A DNA stretch of 12,827 bases from NCBI GenBank assembly GCA_947177435.1, contig CAMWUM010000021.1:1-12827 (forward strand). Reading direction: 5' to 3'. Shown here in pieces: positions 7,274-12,827 of this stretch. The position numbers and the translations under genes were made by a program. Under the pieces are notes generated by a model that was not told the DNA's origin, did no database searches, and was given only the letters and a program-made list of their open reading frames with translations. How positions within the stretch are numbered: the stretch's first letter is position 1; the number at the start of each line of letters is the position of its first letter. The DNA is from an uncultured Muribaculaceae bacterium. Lineage in GTDB: Bacteria; Bacteroidota; Bacteroidia; Bacteroidales; Muribaculaceae.

Positions 7274-7298
7274 TCGGTCGGGCTCTTTCCTATAATAT
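7269..7298 (+). promoter_or_regulatory. Weak promoter candidate for the histidine kinase gene
   Basis: TTTG (7269-7272) is followed after 18 bp by TATAATAT (7291-7298). The second box keeps the TA but lacks the TTTG of the Bacteroidetes -7 element; it resembles a sigma-70 -10 box instead. It lies about 30 nt before the ATG at 7328. The TTTG lies within the right arm of the inverted repeat 7240-7273. Low support. Confidence 0.3.
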
Positions 7299-7327
7299 AA
7301 AGGGGCGCGGCGCGTTAATCTTAAAGC

Positions 7328-8560
7328 ATGAAGACTAATATTTACGAGATACGCCGCTACGGGCGGTGGGTGCTGCTGACGGCCGCCGTGGTGCTGGCCG
7401 CCGTGTTCCTCTACCTGTCCGACAGGCTCATCAAGGACTTGGGCCGCCAGGAGCGCGAGCGCATGGAGATCTGGGCTAACGCCACCAAGCAGAGCGTCAA
7501 CATGATCGGCGTGGTGGTCACCGACTCGGCATCGATGCAGGCCGTCAACGAGGAGATAGACTTTCTGCTGGAAATCATGCAGAGCAACACCACCATCCCC
7601 GTCCTCCTGGCCGACGATGACGACAATATCCTGCTGTTCCGCAACTTCAGCCTGCCCGAGGCCGCGCCCGACGAGGCTTACAGCGTAGAGGAACTGTCGC
7701 GGGCCAACCGCGATTTCCTCAATGCCAAACTCAGCAAGATGCGCCTCACCACCAACGTCATACACATCACCATCGAGCCCGGCGTCAACCAGCATCTGTA
7801 TTACGAAGACTCCACCTTGCTCAAGCGCATGAGCTATTACCCCTACGTGCAGCTGGGCGTGATGCTTATGTTCATCCTGGTGGTGTACTTCGCCGTGGTG
7901 TCGACCAAAAAGGCCGAGCAGAACAAGGTGTGGGTGGGCCTATCGAAAGAGACTGCCCATCAGTTGGGTACGCCCATATCGTCGCTGATGGCATGGATGG
8001 AACTGCTGCCCGATCTGGGCGTCGACGCCGAGACCGTCGGCGAGATGAACAAAGACGTGCAGCGCCTGAGTACCATCGCCTCGCGCTTCTCCAAAATCGG
8101 CTCCGAGCCCAAGATGGAGGACGAAGACCTCAACGCCGTGGTGGGCAAGGCTTCGGCCTACATGGCCACGCGCATATCGCCCCGCATCGAGTTCTCCGCC
8201 CAGCTCTGCCCCGGGTCGCTGCCCGTCAAAGCCTGCGCGCCGCTGTTCGAGTGGGTGATGGAAAACCTGCTCAAGAACGCCGTCGACGCCACCGAGGGCC
8301 ACGGACGCATCACAGTCACCACCTCCGTCGAGCGCGACCGAGCCATAATCGATGTCACCGACACCGGCAAAGGCATACCCCGCAAAGAGTTCGACAACGT
8401 GTTCAGCGCCGGCTACACCACCAAGAAGCGCGGCTGGGGCCTGGGCCTGACCCTGGCCAAGCGCATCATCGAGCAGTACCACCGCGGCAAAATCTACGTC
8501 AAGCAATCCACTGTCGGCCAAGGCACCACCTTCCGCATCGAAATCCCCCTCGCCCGCTGA
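7328..8560 (+). CDS. Membrane-bound sensor histidine kinase (orphan)
   Basis: A 410-residue two-pass sensor kinase. The first membrane helix is about 13-30, a periplasmic sensor region of no recognised family about 31-170, and the second helix about 172-192. The dimerisation/phosphoacceptor helix follows at once: KVWVGLSKETAHQLGTPISS, with the phospho-accepting His211. The ATPase domain has the N box ENLLKNAVDA (312-321), G1 DTGKGIP (345-351) and G2 GWGLGL (369-374), all intact, so it should be active. There is no HAMP domain or receiver domain, and no response regulator lies next to it, so its partner must be elsewhere. The start follows a 175-nt intergenic region shared with the ferredoxin gene. 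The next gene has its own promoter beginning 7 nt past this stop codon. The signal sensed is unknown. Confidence 0.92.
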   Translation: MKTNIYEIRRYGRWVLLTAAVVLAAVFLYLSDRLIKDLGRQERERMEIWANATKQSVNMIGVVVTDSASMQAVNEEIDFLLEIMQSNTTIPVLLADDDDNILLFRNFSLPEAAPDEAYSVEELSRANRDFLNAKLSKMRLTTNVIHITIEPGVNQHLYYEDSTLLKRMSYYPYVQLGVMLMFILVVYFAVVSTKKAEQNKVWVGLSKETAHQLGTPISSLMAWMELLPDLGVDAETVGEMNKDVQRLSTIASRFSKIGSEPKMEDEDLNAVVGKASAYMATRISPRIEFSAQLCPGSLPVKACAPLFEWVMENLLKNAVDATEGHGRITVTTSVERDRAIIDVTDTGKGIPRKEFDNVFSAGYTTKKRGWGLGLTLAKRIIEQYHRGKIYVKQSTVGQGTTFRIEIPLAR

Positions 8561-8566
8561 CAAAAA

Positions 8567-8598
8567 TTTGTGGGGGTGGAAAAAATGTTGTAACTTTG
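8567..8598 (+). promoter_or_regulatory. Near-consensus Bacteroidetes promoter for the DUF4369-type lipoprotein gene
   Basis: TTTG (8567-8570) is followed after exactly 20 bp by TAACTTTG (8591-8598), matching both the -33 and -7 elements. The predicted start site, about 5-8 nt past the -7 box, falls on or next to the ATG at 8605, implying a leaderless or nearly leaderless mRNA. It begins 7 nt after the kinase stop codon, so the lipoprotein gene is uncoupled from the kinase gene. Confidence 0.75.
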
Positions 8599-8604
8599 TG
8601 GCGT

Positions 8605-9624
8605 ATGTTGAATAAGATGATATGGATATTGGGCGCGTGCGGGCTGCTGCTGGCTGCTTGCGGCCGCGCCGATTCGTTCGAGGTCAGCGGCCAGATTGCC
8701 GAGGGCTCGACCATCAACCTGTATGTGCGTTACTATACGGGGGCGGAGGTGCGCCAGGGTGTGACCCCGGCTGACCAGGGCAAGTTCTCGTTCCATGCCT
8801 CGACGCCCCAGCCTGCCATAGTGGAGATTCTCGACAATGAGGATAAGATTCTGGGCCGGGCCTACGTGGCCAATGGCGACAAGATTTCCGTGACGCTCGA
8901 CCGCGCAAACCCTTACCGCTCGGTGGTGAAGGGCACGGCTGACAATGAGGAGTGGTCGGCATTCCTCAACGCGCATGCCGACTCTCTGCGCCTGGGCCGC
9001 CCCGAGCTGACCAACGCCCTGGTGGAGCGGTATTCGGCCGAGCATCCTGGCGAGATGGTGCCCGTGCTGCTGTTCGTTACTCTCTACGACGCCTCGATTG
9101 ATCCGCACCGCGCCGACTCGGTGATGCGCTCACTCAGCGCCGAGGCTCACGCGCAGACTCTGCTGCTGCCCATGTCGACGTCTCTGGCCCGATTTGCCGA
9201 TGTCGACTTGAGCATGCCGGTGCGCAGCATCGCCTACCGCAGCCTCGACTCCGCCTCGGTGTTCAAGCCTACGAAGGCGGCCACGGTGCTGGCTTTCTGC
9301 AACAGCAACTATTACGGCCCACAGCGTGACTCTCTGGTGTACGCCATGCGTCAGGCCGAAAAGAATAAGCGGCTGGAGGTGTGCGAGATAATGTTCGCTC
9401 CGGACTCGCTCTCGTGGCGCAGCCGCACGCGTCTTGACTCGCTTGAGCGCCAGGGCTGGGTGCCTGCGGGCGTCTACTCGGCCGACATCGACGCCTTGGC
9501 CATCCCGCGCCTGCCTTACTTCATCGTGCTCGACTCGGTCGGCGGCCAGGCGCTGCGCACGGCCGACTTCGCACGCGCTGCGGCTGTGGCCGATTCGCTT
9601 TCAAAACCAAAGAAAAAATCATGA
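8605..9624 (+). CDS. Lipoprotein with DUF4369-like domain and degenerate thioredoxin-like domain
   Basis: A 339-residue exported lipoprotein. The signal MLNKMIWILGACGLLLAACG ends in the lipobox LAAC, with Cys19 the lipidated residue. Residues about 24-115 (EVSGQIAEGSTINLYVRYY, AYVANGDKISVTLDR, VVKGTADNEEWSAF) resemble the DUF4369 beta domain that precedes TlpA/ResA-like thiol-disulfide oxidoreductases in Bacteroidetes. The C-terminal part (about 215-335) keeps a thioredoxin outline: strand ATVLAFCNSNYYGPQ (226-240), then LPYFIVLDSVGGQALR (303-318) with Pro304 at the cis-Pro position. The CxxC active site is absent; only Cys232 stands near it, so redox activity is unlikely. The tail is basic (KPKKKS). 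The reading frame stays open upstream into the kinase gene, but the lipobox and promoter fix the start at 8605, or less likely at the ATG at 8617. It may be cotranscribed with tatA, 42 nt downstream. The fold call is moderate; the function is unknown. Confidence 0.8.
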   Translation: MLNKMIWILGACGLLLAACGRADSFEVSGQIAEGSTINLYVRYYTGAEVRQGVTPADQGKFSFHASTPQPAIVEILDNEDKILGRAYVANGDKISVTLDRANPYRSVVKGTADNEEWSAFLNAHADSLRLGRPELTNALVERYSAEHPGEMVPVLLFVTLYDASIDPHRADSVMRSLSAEAHAQTLLLPMSTSLARFADVDLSMPVRSIAYRSLDSASVFKPTKAATVLAFCNSNYYGPQRDSLVYAMRQAEKNKRLEVCEIMFAPDSLSWRSRTRLDSLERQGWVPAGVYSADIDALAIPRLPYFIVLDSVGGQALRTADFARAAAVADSLSKPKKKS

Positions 9625-9666
9625 TTGATCGAGAATAGTCCCGATTAATCCCGAAAAATAATTGCT

Positions 9667-9915
9667 ATGGAGATTCTCTTTCTCAACAACCTGAAATGGA
9701 CAGAAATCCTGATTATTGTGGTGGTGGCCATGCTGCTGTTCGGCTCGACCAAGATACCCAAGCTGATGCGCAACCTCGGCAAGGGCGTGCACAGCTTTAA
9801 GCAGGGCCTGGAGGACGCCAAGGAGGAAATCAACAAGGAGGTGCGCAAGGCCGGCGAGTCCGAGGCTGAAAAGCCCGCTGAGGCCGAAAAGCCTGCTGAC
9901 AAACCTGAAAACTAG
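9667..9915 (+). CDS. tatA: Twin-arginine translocase subunit TatA
   Basis: This 82-residue protein is a pore-forming subunit of the Tat system, which moves folded proteins across the inner membrane. A short N-terminal membrane helix (about 12-25, EILIIVVVAMLLFG) is followed by the hallmark FG hinge (Phe25-Gly26). The amphipathic helix KIPKLMRNLGKGVHSFKQGL comes next, then a charged tail with AEKP repeats. It is normal in length and complete. tatC starts 5 nt after its stop codon, so the two are surely cotranscribed. No separate TatB gene is present; one TatA-type protein probably serves both roles, as in other minimal Tat systems. No strong promoter is visible in the 42-nt gap upstream, so it may be transcribed with the DUF4369-type lipoprotein gene. 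Confidence 0.95.
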   Translation: MEILFLNNLKWTEILIIVVVAMLLFGSTKIPKLMRNLGKGVHSFKQGLEDAKEEINKEVRKAGESEAEKPAEAEKPADKPEN

Positions 9916-9920
9916 CCGGT

Positions 9921-10718
9921 ATGGCTCAGCAGGAGGAGTCGGGATTCTGGACCCACGTCGAGGCCCTGCGTCGCTTGCTGCTGCGCATGGTGGCGGCGGT
10001 GATGGTGCTTGCCATCGCCCTGTTCGCAGCCATGCCCTGGATTTTCGACCACATAATCGCCGCCCCCTGCCGCGGCGACTTCATCCTGTACCGCTGGCTG
10101 GCGATGGCCAAGATGGCCGGCGGGGCGTGGATGCCCGACCTGGGCGACCCCGATTTCAGCGTGTCGCTCATTAATATCGAGCTCGCGTCGCAGTTTTTCG
10201 TGCACATGACGCTCTCGTTCTATCTCGCTGTCATACTGGCGTTTCCTTACTTGCTCTTTGAAATATGGCGGTTCATCTCGCCGGCCCTGTACGAGCAGGA
10301 GAAGCGCGGGACGCGCTGGGCGTTCTTCTTCGGCTGCCTGCTGTTCTACATGGGCATGACCGTCGGTTACCTGGTCATTTTCCCGCTGACGCTCAGGTTC
10401 CTGGCCGACTACGAACTGAGCTCGATGATCGACAGCACCGTGTCGCTCACCTCGTACATGGACTCGTTCTATGCAATCGTGCTGCTGATGGGCGTAGTCT
10501 TCGAGGTGCCCATCGTGGCTTGGCTGCTTGGCCGCATCGGCCTGCTGCGCAGGGAATTCTTCACCAAATACCGCCGCCACGCCATCGTGGCCATTCTGGT
10601 ACTCGCCGCGCTGCTCACCCCCACCGGCGACCCGTTCTCGCTCACCGTCATCTTCTTGCCAATCTACGCTCTGTGGGAGGCCAGCGCCCTGCTGGTGCCC
10701 AAGGGCGACAAACAATAG
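9921..10718 (+). CDS. tatC: Twin-arginine translocase subunit TatC
   Basis: This 265-residue polytopic protein is the Tat signal-peptide receptor. The cytoplasmic N-terminus carries FWTHVEALRRLLLR (9-22), matching the family's F-x-x-HL-x-ELR-x-R entry. Six membrane helices follow: about 24-46, 90-112, 132-155, 178-200, 218-234 and 240-257. Conserved sites are FEIWRFISPALYEQEK (113-128), where Glu127 aligns with the signal-binding Glu103 of E. coli TatC; FEVP (194-197), with Glu195 aligning with Glu170; and LTPTGDPFS (232-240) before the last helix. The first periplasmic loop (about 47-88) is longer than in E. coli. Spacing is 5 nt after tatA and 7 nt before the symporter gene. Motifs and length indicate a functional protein. 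Confidence 0.96.
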   Translation: MAQQEESGFWTHVEALRRLLLRMVAAVMVLAIALFAAMPWIFDHIIAAPCRGDFILYRWLAMAKMAGGAWMPDLGDPDFSVSLINIELASQFFVHMTLSFYLAVILAFPYLLFEIWRFISPALYEQEKRGTRWAFFFGCLLFYMGMTVGYLVIFPLTLRFLADYELSSMIDSTVSLTSYMDSFYAIVLLMGVVFEVPIVAWLLGRIGLLRREFFTKYRRHAIVAILVLAALLTPTGDPFSLTVIFLPIYALWEASALLVPKGDKQ

Positions 10719-10725
10719 ACCCGCC

Positions 10726-11904
10726 ATGAAATCACTCAAAAAACTCGGCCTGCTGCCATACATCATCATAGCCATCGCTCTGGGCCTGCTATGCGGGTGG
10801 GGATGCGCCCAATCTGCTGAAATGACCTGGGCCGTAAGGCTTTGCGCCACGTTCAACGCCATCTTCTCCGAGTACCTCGGCTTCATCATTCCGCTGCTCA
10901 TCCTCGGGTTCGTGGCCCCGGCCATCGCCGACCTCGGTGCCAAGGCGGGCAAGATGCTGCTGTTCACCGCCGCGCTGGCCTATGTGTTCACGTTGATGGC
11001 GGGGTTCATTTCATATGGTGTGAGTTCACTGTGTTTCAAGCAGTTGATTGACCCTTCGGTTTCAATCGCGGAAGTGGAGGACGCGGCCGCCGTGGCGCCG
11101 TACTTCACCATGGACATAGAGCCGCTGATGGGCGTGCTTTCGGCTCTAGTGCTGGCCTTCATCCTCGGCATCGGCACCGCACGCGTTGGCAGCAAGGCCC
11201 TGGCCGACGTGCTCTCAGGCCTGCGCGATGTAATCTCCTGGGTGATAGCCAAGTCGATAATCCCGCTTCTGCCCGTCTACATCTTCTCCATCTTCGTGGG
11301 CATGAGTTACACGGGCGATGCGTGGCCCATGCTTGTTGCCTTCGGCAAGGTCATCGGCGTGATATTCGTAATGCACATCGGCATCCTCGTGCTGCAATAC
11401 TGCATCTCCGGCCTGGTCGCCAAGACCAACCCCCTAAAAAGCCTGTGGACTATGATGCCGGCCTATTTCACAGCCCTGGGCACCTCGTCGTCGGCCGCCA
11501 CCATCCCCGTCACCCTGCGGCGCGCCCAGTTGCTGGGCGTGAGCCCCGAAGTGGCAGGCTTCACCGTGCCGCTGTGCGCCACCATCCACATGTCCGGCTC
11601 CACGCTCAAGATTGTGGCTTGCGCCCTGGCGCTGATGATAATGCAGGGCCACCCGTACGATTTGGGGATGTTCGCGCAGTTCATAGCCATGCTGGGCATC
11701 AGCATCATAGCCGCCCCCGGCGTGCCTGGCGGCGCCATCATGGCCTCGCTCGGCATCCTGAGCTCAATCCTCGGCTTCACCGAGGCTGACTGTGCCCTGA
11801 TGATAGCCCTCTACATCTCGATGGACAGTTTCGGCACCGCCTGCAACGTCACCGGCGACGGCGCCATCGCCCAAATCGTCAACCGCGCCTTCCCCACAAA
11901 ATGA
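10726..11904 (+). CDS. DAACS-family amino acid/dicarboxylate:cation symporter
   Basis: A 392-residue inner-membrane secondary transporter of the glutamate-transporter (GltPh/GltP/SstT) fold. The signature elements are in order: an N-terminal set of helices to about 225, the re-entrant hairpin HP1 with TALGTSSSAATIP (249-261), TM7, HP2 with GVPGGAIMASLG (332-343), and TM8 with NVTGD (374-378). The family motifs vary. The TM7 NMDG of GltPh reads HMSG (288-291). In TM8, Asp367 aligns with GltPh D394 and Asn374 with N401, but the arginine that holds the acidic side chain (R397) is Gly370. This points away from aspartate/glutamate and towards a neutral or other substrate, with perhaps altered ion coupling (inference). 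The ATG lies 7 nt past tatC, the last gene of this run; no T-tract terminator is visible downstream. Confidence 0.9.
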   Translation: MKSLKKLGLLPYIIIAIALGLLCGWGCAQSAEMTWAVRLCATFNAIFSEYLGFIIPLLILGFVAPAIADLGAKAGKMLLFTAALAYVFTLMAGFISYGVSSLCFKQLIDPSVSIAEVEDAAAVAPYFTMDIEPLMGVLSALVLAFILGIGTARVGSKALADVLSGLRDVISWVIAKSIIPLLPVYIFSIFVGMSYTGDAWPMLVAFGKVIGVIFVMHIGILVLQYCISGLVAKTNPLKSLWTMMPAYFTALGTSSSAATIPVTLRRAQLLGVSPEVAGFTVPLCATIHMSGSTLKIVACALALMIMQGHPYDLGMFAQFIAMLGISIIAAPGVPGGAIMASLGILSSILGFTEADCALMIALYISMDSFGTACNVTGDGAIAQIVNRAFPTK

Positions 11905-11943
11905 TTTGGAATTATGAAACTGTGCAAGTAAAGTCCAGAGTAG

Positions 11944-11964
11944 GGACGCACGGTCCGTGCGTCC
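11944..11964. repeat. 21-bp palindrome, candidate dispersed intergenic repeat
   Basis: GGACGCACGG (11944-11953) is followed by a single T and its exact reverse complement CCGTGCGTCC (11955-11964). As RNA it would form an 8-bp stem with a GGTCC loop. No T tract follows on either side, so it is a poor intrinsic terminator. Its shape resembles REP-like palindromes scattered between genes; copy number cannot be seen from one window. Confidence 0.6.
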
Positions 11965-11987
11965 GTAATCAGCACTGGTAATCAGCA
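11965..11987 (+). repeat. Short tandem direct repeat next to the palindrome
   Basis: GTAATCAGCA occurs at 11965-11974 and again at 11978-11987, separated by CTG. The first copy starts directly after the palindrome 11944-11964, so the two may form one compound repeat. The remainder of the gap to 12053 holds a GGGGCCCC palindrome (12011-12018) and an AT-rich stretch before the next ATG; I see no gene in it. Confidence 0.55.
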
Positions 11988-12053
11988 TATTGTGGCGGTC
12001 GCACGAACCGGGGGCCCCGACAATTATAAAACAAATAACTAAAAATTTTTGCT

Positions 12054-12827
12054 ATGGATGTTCTGAAATCTACAATCGCAGGCTTTGTGGGGGTGGGTAT
12101 TTTTTTTGTTTGTAAGGCGGACAATCCCTCAGGTTTGCAGAGAATGCCTGAATTTCCTGGTGGGGAGAAGGCCATGTACGAGTTTATGAGAGACAATATT
12201 CACTATCCACAGGATGCCGTGAGAGACAGCATCGAAGGTCTCGTTATAGTCCAATTTGTGGTTGATGAGGATGGCTCAATAAATGACGTAAGGCCCGCGC
12301 GCGGTCCTAACCTGTCCCTTGGTGACGAAGCAGTGCGTATGATTAAGTCGATGCCTAAGTGGACTCCGGGATTGAGGGATGATAAGCCCGTAAAAGTCTA
12401 CTTAACCCTACCCGTCAAGTTTCGATTAGATGACGATATGCATGTATTCCACATTGACGACGTTGAGGTCAAGCCCGAATTTCCCGGGGGCGACAGAGCG
12501 ATGTGCGAGTTTATTGTCAATAAAATCCGTCATCCGATGTCTCAACAGTTTGACATATTTGGTACCGCCGTTGTGCGATTCACTATTGAGAAAGACGGTT
12601 CCATTACAGGTTTGAAGACAGTGCGTTCGCCTCACGAGATGCTTAGCGAGGAGGCGGAGCGCCTGGTTATGTCTATGCCTGCTTGGACTCCGGGCAAACA
12701 GAATGGCCAGCCCGTAAGGGTAAGTTACACATTGCCTGTCCCATTCAAAGTATTCAGCAACGATACCCCTTACGTTGATATTATTGAAGCAATTGCTGAG
12801 TCAATCGCCGCATACGAGCCTGTGTAT
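12054..12827 (+). CDS. Exported protein with tandem TonB C-terminal domains (partial, runs off the right edge)
   Basis: 258 codons are open to the window edge with no stop. A short N-terminal hydrophobic segment (about 8-20, IAGFVGVGIFFVC) could be a signal peptide or anchor. Two TonB_C-like domains follow: about 32-124 and about 141-232. Each begins PEFPGG, continues with an AMxEF helix, a V(V/I)xF strand, a DGSI turn, MP-x-WTPG and a V(K/R)VxxTLPVxF closing strand. The first domain has the fuller HYP/EGLVIVQF form. A standard TonB has one C-terminal domain after a long Pro-rich linker; here there is no such linker, and two domains sit about 109 residues apart. An energiser role with ExbB/ExbD is therefore doubtful; peptidoglycan or protein binding is possible. 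It is less GC-rich than its neighbours, with TTA, CTA and AGA codons. I chose the ATG at 12054, which precedes the hydrophobic segment. Confidence 0.8.
   Translation, partial: MDVLKSTIAGFVGVGIFFVCKADNPSGLQRMPEFPGGEKAMYEFMRDNIHYPQDAVRDSIEGLVIVQFVVDEDGSINDVRPARGPNLSLGDEAVRMIKSMPKWTPGLRDDKPVKVYLTLPVKFRLDDDMHVFHIDDVEVKPEFPGGDRAMCEFIVNKIRHPMSQQFDIFGTAVVRFTIEKDGSITGLKTVRSPHEMLSEEAERLVMSMPAWTPGKQNGQPVRVSYTLPVPFKVFSNDTPYVDIIEAIAESIAAYEPVY

Noticed and set aside
7930..8604. An open frame running from inside the kinase gene into the lipoprotein gene, suggesting a 564-residue fusion protein
   Set aside because: The upstream part is an Arg/Pro/His-rich out-of-frame shadow of the intact kinase gene. The lipobox signal and a near-consensus promoter place the true start at 8605.
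9912..10967. A 351-codon minus-strand frame opposite tatC and the symporter gene
   Set aside because: It has no family signature, contains long Gln/His/Arg-rich stretches and is antisense to two clear genes.
11944..11964. The palindrome as a rho-independent terminator for the symporter transcript
   Set aside because: No T tract follows it on either strand, and the central loop is very short. It is better described as a repeat.
1..12827. CRISPR arrays, tRNA or rRNA genes, transposases, toxin-antitoxin pairs, restriction systems or phage genes
   Set aside because: I found no spaced direct-repeat array, no cloverleaf or rRNA sequence, and no coding frame with such family motifs in the window.

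Overview
The window looks like chromosome from a GC-rich member of the Bacteroidales. A Muribaculaceae-type gut commensal is my best guess, by inference only. The evidence is: promoter-like elements of the Bacteroidetes type (TTTG, about 20 bp, then TAnnTTTG) instead of -35/-10 boxes; A-rich stretches instead of Shine-Dalgarno sites before start codons; a Bacteroidetes-type CTP synthase and long YidC; a TatA/TatC-only Tat set; and a DUF4369-type lipoprotein. There are no rRNA or tRNA genes, no CRISPR array and no transposase. Most of the window is core housekeeping sequence.

Layout. (1) 63-1211, minus strand: an OmpA-family outer-membrane protein with its own terminator at 1-31. (2) 6558 down to 1319, minus strand: a tight four-gene run, pyrG (CTP synthase), yidC (membrane insertase), apbE (FMN transferase lipoprotein) and a hotdog-fold acyl-CoA thioesterase. 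Gaps are 36, 4 and 10 nt, and a clear hairpin terminator lies at 1254-1298. (3) 6672-7152: a short TPR protein (plus) and a 56-residue 2[4Fe-4S] ferredoxin (minus) converge on a shared hairpin. (4) 7328-8560, plus: an orphan membrane histidine kinase. (5) 8605-11904, plus: a DUF4369-type lipoprotein with a degenerate thioredoxin-like end, tatA, tatC and a DAACS-family symporter. The last three are packed within 5-7 nt of each other and are probably one transcript. (6) 11905-12053: a gap holding a near-perfect palindrome and a 10-bp direct repeat. (7) 12054 to the right edge: an open-ended gene for an exported protein with two tandem TonB C-terminal domains. It is lower in GC than the rest and looks like accessory sequence.

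How the genes fit together. Much of the window serves the cell envelope: YidC inserts membrane proteins, TatA/TatC export folded proteins, ApbE attaches FMN to exported or membrane proteins, OmpA links outer membrane to wall, and the kinase senses from the inner membrane. CTP synthase supplies CTP for nucleic acids and for CDP-linked phospholipid synthesis.

I did not find a convincing new multi-gene system. The points most worth a second look are: the tandem TonB_C protein and the repeat-bearing junction before it; the symporter with substituted ion- and substrate-site motifs; the near-leaderless promoter of the DUF4369 lipoprotein and its missing CxxC; and a symmetric hairpin between the divergent ferredoxin and kinase genes.
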